A DNA stretch of 64,000 nucleotides from Mycocentrospora acerina (taxonomy: Eukaryota > Ascomycota > Dothideomycetes > Pleosporales): NCBI GenBank assembly GCA_022701365.1, contig JAKUHH010000391.1, forward strand, positions 61,814 through 125,813, written 5' to 3'. The position numbers and the translations under genes were made by a program. Below are positions 21,781 to 33,777 of this stretch, in pieces (the stretch's first letter is position 1; every line of letters starts with the position of its first letter). A model generated the notes under the pieces. That model was not told where the DNA came from. It saw only the letters and a program-made list of their open reading frames with translations, and did no database searches.

Positions 21781-24776
21781 ATGGACGGCCCTCCTCCCCC
21801 TCCCCCGCCGCACGGGGCAAACCCAAAGACTACTGGAGGCAGTCATGCACCCCCACCCCCACCACCACCGCCAAACAGCGGAAGTGGCGGCCTGCCTCCA
21901 GGCAACTACGACATATTCATCATACCACCTCACTCGGCGGGCGGTGGCTTCATCTACCTGCCCAGCATGGGAGTCCAGCGAAACAGCTTTCTCGCCGGCG
22001 CGGCCAGTGCATTTGCTGGAATAGCTGTGTGGAAGCTGATTGAGCCGCAGGTAAAGCAGTACACGCTTCTGCTCAGCCAGATTGTGTCGTCTGGCGGCAA
22101 TGGCGTTATATTGCTTGTCGTCATTGTCGGATTCCTGGGCCTGATTTTTGGACAAATGATGAGTGGCGGAATGTTTGGCGGAGGCGGCGGTGGCAACGGG
22201 CCCCATCGAGGCGCTGGTGCAGGAGCTGGTACTTCAGGCCCAGGGGCAGGCTACCAACACGCTCCTCCACCAAACGGCTTCCCTGGTGCTGGTGGCCCTC
22301 CTCCCCAGGGAGCACAAGGTGGATGGGGCGGGTGGGGCGGATATCGACAGTATGGCGCCTCCTCCGCTCCCCCGCCGCAGGACAACGAGTCGGCATGGGA
22401 TGATGCAGAAGAACGAGCAGAAGAAGAGCGCAAGCAGGCTGAAAAGGAGCGCAAGCAGGCTGAGAAGGAACGCAAGGCGGCCGAGGAAAAGAAACGCGCT
22501 GAAGAGGAGCACGAGCGGGCTGAGAAGCAGCGTAAAGAAGCGGAAGAGCGGCAGAAGAAGGAGGAAGAAGCCGAGGAGCGTCGCAAGAAAGCTGAAGCTG
22601 AGGAACGCCGCAAGAAGGCTGAAGCTGAAGAACAACAACTACAACAACAAAAAAGGAAGGAGGAAGAACAGCGTAAGAAGCACGAGGAAGAACAGCGTAA
22701 GAAAGACGAGGAAGAGCGAAAGCGTAGAAAGGACGAGGAAGAGCGGAAGCGTAGAAAGGCAGAAGAACAACGTCGTCAGGCGGAATTTGAAGAAAAGAAG
22801 CGCGAGGACGAACAGCGTAGACGTGCCGAAGAGGAGAAGAAGCGCAAGGAAGAGCTACGGAGACAGGCCGAGGAAGAAAGACGTATTGAAGAAGACCGTC
22901 GCAGACGAGCCGAGGAAGAGAGACGGCTTGAAGAGGAGCAACGCAAACGAGCCGAGCAAGAAAAAAGGCGTCGGGCAGAACAAGAACGCCTACGATTCGA
23001 GGAGGAGCAGAAGCGGCTTGCTGAGGAAGAGGAGAGTCGAAGACTGGAAGAAGAGCGCAGGCAGATCGAGGCTACAAGACGACGAGAGGAGAAAGAGCGT
23101 AAGCTGGCAGAGGAAGCCCGAAAACAACGCGAAGAGGAAGAGCGTATACAAGCCGAGAACGCACGCAAGCAGCAAGAAGAACAAGAGCGCATACAAGCCG
23201 CCGAGGCTAAGCGGAAACGAGAGGAGGATGAGAGGAAGCGTGCATGGGAAGAACTCAAAGCAGCCGAGGCTGCGAGAAAGAAGCGCGAAGAAGAGGAAAA
23301 GGCCAAAGAAGAGGCAGCCAAGCAAGCTCGTATCAAAGCCGAAAAGGAGAAGTGGGAAAAGGCTCGCCAGAGAGAACGAGAACAACGCGAACGCGAAGCC
23401 CGAGAACGACTTGCAAAAGAACGTGCCAAGAAGCAACAAGAAGCCCGCGAGAAGGAGCAAGCTGAACGCGAAGCTAAGGAAGCTGAGGCGCGGATACAAA
23501 TCGAGAAGGAGATCCGCGAGAAACTCGAAGCCGAACAAAAAGAGATTCGCGAAAAGCTCGAGGCCGAGCAGAGAGAGATTCGAAAGAAGCTCGAAGAAGA
23601 GCAGAAAGCTCGAGCTGCGGAAACGGCTGCACGACAAGCAGCAGAACAAAAAGCTGCCGCTGACATTGCTGCAGCACAGGCCAAAGCAGACGCTCAAGCC
23701 GCCGCCGCAGAGGCAAAGGCCGCCGCTGCGAAAGCACAAGCAGACGCCGAACGAGCAGAACGTCTCAAGGCAGCACGAGAACGCGCTCAACGTGACCGCG
23801 AAGCGCGTCTCAAAGCAGAAGCTGAGAGGATTAAAGCAGAAACTGAGAGGATTAAAGCAGAAGCTGAGAGGATCAAAGCTGAAGAAGTTGCTGCTGCTGC
23901 TGCTGCTGCCGCCGCTGCTGCAGCTGCGGTACCAGATATCACTGCTCGACGCTCAACTACATATGGTGGAGTTGGTGGTGGTGAACGTCTCGATCCATAT
24001 GCAGGTGCGAGAGCAAGAAGTCCACCCCCAGCTTCCGTCACATCAACACAATCATCCCCAATCAAAGCGACTATCAATCCGAAGAAGAGCTACCAGATGC
24101 CCTCAGCGTCATCCTACGCTCCCAGCGAGGACGCACAGTCTTTCCGCCCACGCTCCACAGCAACACGCTCACAGGTTTCATCCCAATACTCCGAGTCGTC
24201 GTACGCGCCCTCGCAATCGACAGCTCGGTCTACACCGCCAGCATCACGAAACGGCCCATACTCGACGACGGACCCCAACAAGATCGTCATCAAAGCAGTT
24301 TACATGTTCAACGATCTCTTCCCTAAGCCAGCTGCTCAGCTGGTAGCAGGTGTAGGCAAGGTGACGGACGGTCTTATCCTCAAAATCCAATCCGAAGGTC
24401 TCTTCATCGACGACGACGTACGCAGCATTCCTCAGCGTGAATGGGACGTCAAAGCCTGGACGCTGAAGATGGTCGAGGTATGTCCTCTTTCCCCCTATTT
24501 TCTTCCATTCTCCTATTACACCTTTTAACCTTGTACTGACTTTTTTGGAAACAGACGGGCGCCCAACCCTCCAAACACTTACACATTCTCCGCGCGTCGA
24601 TCCGCGACGCAGACAACAGACGCTACGTGTTTTTTATTGACGAATCAGAGAGCTGGAAGCTGGCTATTGGGCTGCAGCGGCTGAGGAAGGGCAGCCAGGT
24701 GAGAAGTCTGCAGAGCAGCCAGATGGCGCCGAATGAGGTGACGAGGGTGCTGAACTCGGTACCGCCGCTTACATAG
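21781..24776 (+). CDS. Membrane-anchored long coiled-coil protein with conserved C-terminal domain
   Basis: Exons are 21781-24477 and 24555-24776, giving 972 aa; the 77-bp intron begins GTATGT and ends ACAG. Order along the protein: poly-Pro N-terminus (two runs of 7-8 Pro); two hydrophobic segments at about 68-86 and 107-126, likely a hairpin in a membrane; a Gly/Pro-rich linker to about 200; about 500 residues of continuous Glu/Lys/Arg/Gln/Ala heptad-like sequence; an Ala run near 704; a Ser/Pro-rich spacer; and a compact C-terminal domain of about 110 residues (NKIVIKAVYMFNDLFPKP to SIRDADNRRYVFFIDESE). The C-terminal part looks globular and conserved. I do not recognise a named family. 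Possible roles are organelle tethering or septal/cortical scaffolding; this is a guess. Confidence 0.8.
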
Positions 24777-25098
24777 TTAAACGGAGAGGACATGTGTAGG
24801 AGTGTGCAAAAGGGGGAGGGGGGACTACATAGCGAGTTGAACTCGTGCGACTTGGAATGAAGAACGCGTTAGAGCGAGCGACTGAGTCATCCTGATGAGA
24901 AAAGTTATGTTCATTCATACATTCATCTATCCATATATATTCATTCACCCATCCATCCTTCCATCCGTCGTTCTACTTGATACATTAGCATCAGCGGCGG
25001 AGTTATCAATTGTAATCATTTCACCTCACCCATCACGCCAGTTTCTACATGTATAAAATATCAACTCATGCATGGCCATGACCACATTTGTTTCCTCA

Positions 25099-25173
<75 letters not shown>

Positions 25174-25550
25174 CAAACTCGTTGACTGTCCTCCATCGTT
25201 TTTATTCATTCATATCACATTGTAAGTCTTGGCAGGGGGGTGGAAATGGAGGGCCTACTCGCGAGATACCGCATACGCTGTAGTGTGGCGTGGTGATTTG
25301 GGAAAAGGATTACAACGCGTGTGCCAAGTGTGTATGTACGTATGCTTAGTGGAGAAATAGGATATTCAAGTGATACGTCAAACCAAGCTGGTTGGATGCA
25401 TGTGTTGACGAGATGGAGAGGAGGTGGAAGATTGTCATGATTTTATTCGGCTCAAGTCAACGACGACTTTTTAAATTATTGGTAGACGAATAGACAAGGC
25501 GAGGAGGTAAACCGCAGTTTCATTCCACAGCGTCACTTGGTATATCTAGT
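24777..25550. other. Convergent intergenic region with a CT microsatellite
   Basis: 3' flanks of the coiled-coil gene (plus) and the Sec39 gene (minus). It contains the (CT)35 array and CATTCATTCAT/CCATCCAT short repeats near 24910-24965. No gene seen. Confidence 0.7.
25101..25170. repeat. (CT)35 microsatellite
   Basis: A perfect 70-bp CT array without interruption, about 325 bp beyond the stop of the coiled-coil gene. Its length and purity suggest it is variable between isolates. Confidence 0.97.
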
Positions 25551-28403
25551 TTAATCGTTCACGGGCTTCGCACCTACGCCATGATATTAGCATCGGGGTC
25601 ACGCAGTAGATGAGCAAGCAGAGGGTGAAGAAAAAGACTTACCTAGCATCCATCCCAATCCGCTGGCCAACGCCCCCGTCGCCGCGTTGGCCACTAGATC
25701 CCTTCTCCTTACTCTCTCCTCATGGCTCCCCGCATCACTCAGATCCATGCTACCACGGCTTTCGCCGCCCGCGTCCCTCTTGGAAGTCTGCGCCTGCGCA
25801 GTCCCTCGAAGTGGGAAGACGCTCTTTGATAGTGCCGCCGTCGCCGCACGTGTAACGTCAAACAAGCCCATGGGTGATTCTTCCACCGCACCTCTGCCAA
25901 CTTCTCTTCGGGGCTGTACAGCAATTGTGTCGTTAGTGAAAGCGCCAGGAAGTTTTCGGTCTGCAGCGTCATTGAATCGTGTCTCTGCTTCGGTTTCCTG
26001 CGCGAGAAGGTTGGTCATCTCGGTCTCGCATTGCGTCCAGACGGAGAGGACTTCCTCAAGGTGAGAGGGTGGGGCGAGAAGGAGGGCTTGCGAAAGGAGA
26101 TCCATGCGCTGTTCTAGACGACGGAGGTCGGGGCGTGCGTGGCTGGTATGAGACCAGGAGTTGGAGGGAGAGGTGTAGCGACCGGCGCGGAGGGCGGCTT
26201 GCCAGGGGACGTCTTCTGCAGTATGGTCTTGCTCCAAAGGATCGTGGCGGGGGGCTTTGGATGGTTTGGAAGATGATGTGGGTGGTGATAGGCGGTTTAC
26301 AACGTAAGAGTACGCGGTCTCGAAGTCGTCTTCTTCGAGGGCCGCGTCGATGGCCATACCAATGACTCGACGTTCAGCAGCTGCTTTCCTGACCTCTACT
26401 ACCGCTGGGTCCAATTGGGTAGATGCTTGTTCTTCATCTTCATCCATTATTGTTGCAGGCATTGAAACAACTAAGTTCTGACCGATTGATATCAAGTCGT
26501 CCAACTTGGTGTAACTGCCTTGATTTTGGGAGAGTAGTTTCTGTATCAGTGACAGAGGATCAGAGCTGACTCTGATATTTACTGGCTGAAAAGGTACGCC
26601 GTGTTGGAGGATGAGCGAATAGTAAGACATGGCGTGGGTTGCTGAAAGCAGGGCCTGAGTACGCTGGAAACGCGACGAGGATGCGAAGTAAGGAGCAAAG
26701 GTAGTGATGATGTCGGCCGCACGCTTCATACCACCCCTCGTGCGGTTTCCGTTGCTTGCATTGTCATAGTGGTGCATTGCAGATGTAAGTATGACCCTCT
26801 CAACGTCGTGAAGAAGAAGTGGAGCTTGGGGAGATGGCGACTTGATGTAGATTTGCACTACAAGAGGGTAGTGGCTGCCGTCCAGGAGAGCCTTGAGAAT
26901 CTCCGTCTCAACTGTTTTCCTTTCTAGAGTACCAAAGATGCCCTGGGCGTGACGGTCATTGTCGTGCCTATCTGTTCCCCAGTTCCAAAGCCACAGCAGC
27001 TTAGATCTGATGGTCGTCCATTGGTCACCATCTTTCTTTGAGCCACTGCCGAGTGCATGTAGAATTTTTTGGAGTAAAGAAAGTTGTTCGGCATAGTCAT
27101 CCCGCAGAGACATCTTGGCCAAGTGTCGGATGGACACAGGATGCTGCAAGCTCGCAAGAGTGGATGCTGAGAAGAGAATAAGCTCAAGAACACGAGCGGA
27201 GCTCTGCCCAGGTTTTGTGAGTACGTTGTCAGGCTCAAGCAGACGGTCTTCTACAAGAACAGATGTTGTGGATTCTTGTAGCACTGGGTCTTTGAGGTCG
27301 TAGGACGGCAATTTCTCTACACCAATGCCAAGATCCGGTGGAGGGTCGTAGTTGAGCAAATCAAATATCCGTCGCAGCAAGGAATGCGCCGTTTGTAGTG
27401 TCTCTGCGTCGCTCTCCTCCACCAGGTACAATGACGCCAGAGCGGTTTGCGCGTAATTCCTCTCGAGCCGACGCTGTGTGTCGTCGTCGACGTAGTCTCG
27501 TCCCTCCTCATAGCCACCCAAGTTCATATCCTCGGGCCCATCCCATTCTGAGATGGCGTGGGTAACTAGAGACAGATCCTGCTTGGACGTACGCAACAGC
27601 CAATCGAACAAGCACGCCCAATCGTCAGGCTCCTGTGCATGTTGCTCAGAAATGGATGCTCTCCGCTCTTGGCCTGTGAGCCGCCGCCTCTTGCGCTCGT
27701 TCGCCCCACACATCCATGGAGCCACGACACCCCTCAGGTCCCGCGCGACGTTTTGCGTGTCTCCTCCATTCCGTCTCCCCTGTTGCAGATTCGAGAGCTG
27801 GTATTCGACTGCACGTTTCCCTTTCAGTGGGGCGAATTCGTCGAGGGACTGTGTGGCGCTCTGGGGGTAGTACTCGTAGCTCAGGCGGAGCAGCGGCAGG
27901 ACGGTCGATATAAACCACGTGCGAAGATACTCGGAGTGGCCCAGAAAGGGAGCGACGAGCTGGGGCACGAGGTCCAGCAGGCCGGTCTGGGCGTCGATGC
28001 GGTGCGCGCGGTGGATGAGGAAATGGCTAAAGAGATCCAGCTCTGTTTCTGCTGCATATAGGGGGTGTATCAAAGGCAGGAGCTCGAGTGCCTTCCGTCT
28101 CTTCTTGGCGCGCGAGTCCGACTGCCCCTCGACAAAGGATATGTCTAGAGGCGCGGCGGCGTCTTCGCCAGGACTCAGCGAGTCTGTCGCAAGCTCGTGC
28201 AGATACTCAACGTACTTGGCCGGCTCTGTTTCCTCGGGCATGTATGTGAGCAGAATGCTCAAGACCAGCTCCAGGGGCAGGTGTGCATCCCGCAGCGCTG
28301 TCAATGTCCGCAACGCCTTGACGTTTGACTCGGTCGCATACTGAACGGCGAGAAGAATGCAGTGTGGCCCGGACAGTTTTTGGAGTTTTTGTAGCGTCGC
28401 CAT
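25551..28403 (-). CDS. sec39: Sec39 domain protein, Dsl1 complex subunit (ER tethering)
   Basis: Exons are 28403-25643 and 25573-25551, giving 927 aa. The terminal exon adds only seven residues (WMLG joined to AKPVND). The N-terminal 300 residues fit the Sec39 domain: an alpha-solenoid opening with HCILLAVQYATESNVKALR and then PLELVLSILLTYMPEETEP with YLHEL. Sec39 with Dsl1/Tip20 forms the tether that captures COPI vesicles at the ER. The rest is helical with a low-complexity tail rich in Ser and charged residues, and no membrane segment, which agrees with a peripheral protein. The intron near the 3' end (69 bp, GTAAGT...GCGTAG) is needed, because reading through it gives an unrelated short tail. 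The start ATG is the first in frame. Confidence 0.83.
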
Positions 28404-30565
28404 GTCGTTCTGTGCAGTGATATGGCGGCTATCTTTCCCAGCATGCGCGCACTATCATCGTCGTCGTGTCAAAGTTGAGGACACGCCCGCATCCAACACA
28501 AATTCGCTACGTCAACGGGCACGGACCACGCTTTCGGGGGTCCGACTCGACGTTCGTCTGCGTCACTTTCTGCAACTTCTACCATTCAACCCAAGCTCTT
28601 TGTAGGCACACCCACGTCGTGTTGTGCTGGCCAATCTAGCACGGCGATTTCCCTCCCTTCTCATTCATATCAATTAGAATTTCTACTAAATGGCCAATAT
28701 CTAATCGATCATCCTTCCGCACATGCATGAGCTTCCCATGTGGTGACAATGTACTTGAAGAGCATCATTTTATCATAAAGACCTGAAGATTTGGCCGTCA
28801 TCAATGTAACACAGACAAATTTTCACAAACGTCATCATTACTAGCAGAATTATTTTCGCTGCATGGAGAGTACAGGAAAGGAGCGGCGAATAACAAGTGT
28901 ATGCATACAAACTACATTGCAAGTAAATGTTGGAATAATATAAACGTGGGCCACTCCTGTCGCGCTGGGGCAAGAAGCTAGACAGAACATATTGTACATT
29001 GCACGTACAACGCTTCCTCGCGCCATTTGCTGGGGAAGGAACTGTGATAACCCTCTCGATCGACACGCCGAGTAATTTCTACCCAAAGTTCTCATCTTAT
29101 ATCCTCAGTTGACTTAGACAGATCAAAATCAAAGCGTTTCTAGCATCATACTAAGATTATTCTAGTCCCTTACCTACATATATTTGAAATAGTCTGCATA
29201 TGCAATTGGCTGGTTTCAGGTACTGAGTAGTCAAGAGTTTGCGTATTTGGTATCTTCTCAGGTCTGGTAGCAATAATTATGTCGCCGACAAAATGCAAGC
29301 ATTCTGTCAGAGATGGGTCAGCCTTGGCAGAGACTTAACCTCATTTCCCTGCATGCATAGAGCAGTCACAATTGTTCAGGCATTTATAATCCTCCAAAAG
29401 CAAAAAACACAAAATTATTGAGTTAACCAGACTTAGTATGAGGTAAACTATAGGAAAAAGAATGAACCTTGCCACTCTTTCACCACCCAAAGTTAGACCA
29501 AATCATAAAATTAAAATTTGTTCGTAGACGGTGAGAGAATCGTTCGTGACACAACATTTTATACTCTAAGTTGATCCAGGCCACTGCCTCCACATCATTT
29601 AGTATCAATACATCGCTACAAAAATTCCATCTCAACCATCCGACCACTCTTACAGCAATACTCTGTCTTGGGCGTTGAAATCAGAGTCATGAACGCCACC
29701 CCTTCGCCATCAACTTCTAGATCTTCAAATACCAGCTGAAATCAGTTTACCTAAAGACAACCCTGCAGGCATTACAAACCTTGTCGACAGACAGAGGCTA
29801 GATACTTACAGGAATAGCTAGCATATGTCCATATAGGCTTTTTCCCATGAATGGTTACACAGCGAGGTGGTGAACAAGCCATATCAGTTTCGGCATGAGT
29901 GATATCCGGCGGATGGGGATATAAAAGGCTTGGCCTGTTTGCTTCTTTTATTGATAACCAGGTCTATACTAGGGATCCTGTGAACAAAGGGATTAAGTTT
30001 CATCTTAAATCGATTAGTAGGTTTACTAAATTGGCTTGCAAAGTAACTAGTTTCTTTTGTCGAACCCCATCACCTCACACTCTCTGCGGCGAGCAACTGA
30101 GCAACTCAAACACAACAGTATATTGTGATAGATATCTACTTGGATCTATTTTACAAAACATCCTTAGGACGTCGGGTAGGTTTGCATTCTTTAGAACTGT
30201 CAACCCTATCACAAATCTCTTAGAGCAATTGTATGTGCATGCTGCAATGGCTTATGCAGTGTAACCAAGGACACGAACTTCTTCGTATAGTTAGCTATGC
30301 TAATTTTGGCGCTAGAAATGACTTCCATAAATTCATGGTCGAGTTTATGTAGCTTGTAATCAAGACAAGGCCTGTGAAGCATCTACAAATACCAGCTCAT
30401 TCACTCCGTCGAAAGGACACAGCGCACTCTCAAGCAGCAAGATCTCTCTTCCTCAACTCATTGCAATTCCACAGCACTTTTTCCTGCTTGAATCCTCGTC
30501 TGACTTCTGGTATGGGAATAAACTATACTTCAATCAAGCAATCAACTCCCATAAAACAACCAAAG
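28404..30565. other. AT-rich gene-poor region
   Basis: About 2.2 kb. Beyond the Sec39 promoter (28404-28650) base composition becomes AT-rich. A plus-strand frame at 29899-30264 (121 codons) begins at GTG and has no recognisable motif. Nothing else is supported. Confidence 0.55.
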
Positions 30566-31132
30566 ATGAGGTTTTTGCTCGCACCTCTCGTCTTCACTGT
30601 CCTCATCGGCGCTGTAAGGGCCTCCACCATCGGCATACGTCCAGAGGCCATAATCACCCAAGACTTCTACGACACCGTCCGCCTATCAACAGATGCCATT
30701 TTCGAAAACCTTGATCAAGTGGTTCACAAGTTCCAAGAGGCCAACATCCTGCAGCCTGAGCTGAGTAATCATTTCAACGCTCTGAAAGACATCTCGGAGA
30801 AGATTAACCAGGATTCCTCCACTATCCACGTGGGTGCGGGACCCATTCTCCTACAGGATTCTGGGGTCGCAAAGCTGCTGCCTGGGTTGTTGAATGAGCT
30901 GGATAGTCTGAAACGCACGCTGCTAGATATTCAGAAACGGACGCTGCTAGATATTCAGAAACGGACGCTGCCAGATAGTCAAAAACGCAATCTAACAGAT
31001 ACTATTCCCAAACCTCTCGATGGAAAATTAGACCTCAGTAATAAAGAGAAGAGTGAGCCTTCAACTCAGATTAAAGGCGTGATATCAATTCCTGTAAATT
31101 TATTTTGCCGAATCCTAGCTATTTATTGTTGA
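30566..31132 (+). CDS. Small secreted protein with Kex2-type tandem repeats (HsbA-like?)
   Basis: A single exon of 188 aa. The chosen ATG gives a clear signal peptide (RFLLAPLVFTVLIGAVRAS); an in-frame ATG at 30512 would bury it. Residues about 25-115 are helical and amphipathic (TQDFYDTVRLSTDAIF, NHFNALKDISEKI, AKLLPGLLNELDSL), reminiscent of the hydrophobic surface binding protein A / cell wall mannoprotein fold; this similarity is by eye only. Residues 116-147 are four copies of an 8-aa unit, KR-TLLDIQ twice, then KR-TLPDSQ and KR-NLTDTI. Each starts with the dibasic KR that the Golgi protease Kex2 cleaves after. It sits alone in AT-rich DNA, like many fungal effectors. No UstYa-type partner is seen nearby. 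Confidence 0.62.
   Translation: MRFLLAPLVFTVLIGAVRASTIGIRPEAIITQDFYDTVRLSTDAIFENLDQVVHKFQEANILQPELSNHFNALKDISEKINQDSSTIHVGAGPILLQDSGVAKLLPGLLNELDSLKRTLLDIQKRTLLDIQKRTLPDSQKRNLTDTIPKPLDGKLDLSNKEKSEPSTQIKGVISIPVNLFCRILAIYC
30911..31003 (+). repeat. 24-bp in-frame tandem repeat, 3.9 copies
   Basis: Units start at 30911, 30935, 30959 and 30983. The first two differ by one base and the third and fourth have diverged, so the array decays toward its 3' end. Each unit encodes KR plus six residues. Confidence 0.92.
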
Positions 31133-32209
31133 CCTTAAACACTACTGCTATGAATATATCGGTTGTATTTTGGAAGACAAATCGAGTTTAGGCTGGTTCG
31201 ATAGTAGGAAGGTACCATTCTAGCCCTTCGTTTGGGCTGAGCAAATGATGGACGCTTCAACCTTGTTGGCCTTTAGAAGTTTGAATGTCAATTCTAGACC
31301 TTGGAATGTTATACAGCTACATATTTGATGCTCATATTAGTATATCATGCCCCTAGTTGCGTTTCTACCAGAAATTTCGGACATTGCTCAACTATTGAAT
31401 TGTTTGTTCCACCCACTATATCTACTGTCAGGACACAGCTCTATCCCACTATGCCATGCAAGCCAAAAAGGTACTATGATATATCATTTGATAGATCCTG
31501 GAATAGAACAGTACATACCCTCAGGTGAAACTACTTCCTGACATCTATAATCGACCGATTTAGGATTTTTTAAGAAATGTGGAGATATCATGGAATCTAT
31601 CAACGGGACTGCTTCTGATGGTGAAGTCGTCTTCTGAGGTATTCAATTGACATTATTTAATGCTATTAATTACGGAATCAACCTAGAGCTCACATGTCGT
31701 GGACCATGGACAATACATACTGGAGGCTATCTACTTAATCAGTGCTTATTGTACAAATTACGCGATTGTGGTTGATCAGGGAATATGTATTGATTGAATG
31801 GCAGACAACGGCCATTACGAGAATTTAAATACCTCGCTTGCAGCGTCACTTACAACACGCAAGAGAGGTGGAACAATGCTACTTTTCAGGGTTGCTACCC
31901 TTGATAAAGAGTGATCTGTATGATCAGTCTGTCCGATGTGTTCTACGTGTTCAGAGAGGAAACTAGTCTGTATTCTATATCAGAAGAAAAGAAAGGAGAG
32001 GAAGAATGAGTTTGTGTTGTTGGTCGAGAGATATTTGTAACATCTATCGGTCTTAAATTCGTTGGATCTATCAAACTCGAAGGACCGAAAAATATGTTGG
32101 AAAGTTGAGGAAACAAGATCACACTCAAATCAACACATTATTGAGAGTCATCAATCATTAACTCATGAATAATATATGTCTCACTTCTTTCAACCCGCGC
32201 CTACTTGGA
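31133..32209. other. AT-rich intergenic region
   Basis: About 1.1 kb between the small secreted protein and the convergent MFS gene. Strongly AT-rich, no coding evidence. Confidence 0.65.
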
Positions 32210-33777
32210 TTAAACAAGGTACCTGTATCCCTTCATCAACCTGTGTCCCTCCTCAATATCCACCCCGGCCGTCGCAGCCGTCTGCTCGGCAACATCGCCC
32301 CTGACAACCCACGCATCATCGCCGTCATCCAGCCTCTTGTTCAGTCTAATCAGCACCACCCTGAAGATGAAACATCCTAGAATGGTCACGCCAAACATGG
32401 ACAACACAACACCGTAGCTCTTCCTGTACCCGTTCTCCGACATGTTCCACACGTAGCTGCCTGCAATGTTTCCAAGCTGGGAGAACGCGTTGATCATGGC
32501 GATAGCGACGGCACGCTTTGCTGGGGGACGCGGGAACGAAGAGGAGATCCAGGAGTAAAAGACGATGAAGCCCGCGTAGGAAGACGCTTGCAGAAACAGC
32601 GCGACATATCTTGCCGCGGTATTGGTTGTGCACATGCTGATTACAAAACCGACAATGCCGCCGCAGATGGGGCCGACAATATGCCAGAAGCGCTCTTGCG
32701 TTTTATCTGCGTGCCATGCGTTGATCAGACTGACAGCGCAGGCAAAGGCCCACGGCGGCGCGGACATGAGCAGAGTAGTGATGTAGCCGAAGCCCAGGGT
32801 GCGAGTGAGAGTGGGGAAGAAGGCGTTGAAGGAGAGACCGACAACGTAGGCGGCAAAAGTCAGCATCATGATGTAGATTTTCGTGTCTTTGACGGCCATG
32901 AAGAGACCGGCGAAGGCAGATTCCTCGGCAGAGTCTTCGTCGGCTTCACCAACATCTTCGGTCATGCGGAGGACGGCTACAGCACGCTCTTCTTCGGTGA
33001 AGCCGCGCGAATTGTGGGGGAGATCGGGGAGAATAAAGGCGGCGGAGATGGCAATGGCCATTGTAGCAGCGCCTTCGATCCAGTAGAGCCAGCGCCAGGC
33101 GCGGTGACCAAGAGTACCCTCCATGTTTGAGAGGACAGCAGCGCCGACAAGCGAGGAGAAGGCGTTGGAGATGAGGTTGCCGCAGAAGAGGATGGCATTA
33201 CGGAGGGTAAGTTCGCGGCGAGTGTACCATTTTGAGAGGATAAGGAGGGCGCCAGGCAAGAAAGCTGCTTCGACGAAACCGATGAAGAAGCGGACTGCGA
33301 CCATGCCTGCAAAGTTGTTTGTGTTGCCAGAGAGGGTGGAGATCATGCCCCAGAGTAGCATGACGATGGAGATGTAAAGGGAGGGTCGGGGAATTCGGTT
33401 GATGATCATGTTGGATGGGACTTGCTGTTCAGTCATTAGCTTTGGCTGTTGAAAACTTTGATTGTCAATCATACCATCAGAATGTATCCAACGTATAGAA
33501 TCGACAAGCAAGTCGAGTACTGTGTGTTGCTGATGTTCAGATCCTCCTGCAGGCCACCAAGACGCGCAGCGGCGATATTGTTACGATCCAAGTAGTTCAT
33601 GATGTAGATGACAACAAACAACGAGCATCGCATATCCAGCTTGCGCTTCAACTTCTTCTCAACCTCCGCCCTGCGCTCCGGGCTCATGTTCGCAGCCAGT
33701 CCACCAGGCCTGGTGTACTGTTCCACCGTTTGGGGCGCATGCTCAATCGCAGCGTCTTTGTGGTCCGATTGTGCCAT
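32210..33777 (-). CDS. MFS transporter, allantoate permease / ACS-type
   Basis: Exons are 33777-33475 and 33424-32210, giving 505 aa; the 50-bp intron begins GTATGA and ends ACAG, rejoining YILM to QVPSNMI. Family hallmarks are clear: CSLFVVIYIMNYLDRNNIAAARL in helix 1, QVPSNMIINRIPRPSLY after helix 2, FFIGFVEAAFLPGALLILSKWYTRREL in helices 4-5, and RAWRWLYWIEG before helix 6. About twelve hydrophobic segments are present. This is the fungal anion:cation symporter group (Dal5, Tna1 and relatives), which imports carboxylates such as allantoate, nicotinate or similar compounds. It shares the family, but not close sequence, with the gene at 14670-16706. The first ATG of the frame was chosen; an upstream TTG was ignored. 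Confidence 0.88.

Noticed and set aside
22776..23790. Two long minus-strand frames (302 and 266 codons) inside the coiled-coil gene
   Set aside because: Ser/Arg/Phe/Leu-only translations are mirror products of GAA/GAG/AAG/CGC codons.
30566..33777. RiPP biosynthetic cluster around the KR-repeat protein and the MFS gene
   Set aside because: No UstYa/DUF3328 protein, tyrosinase or methyltransferase is present nearby, and the MFS belongs to the ACS permease group, not to drug or toxin exporters.
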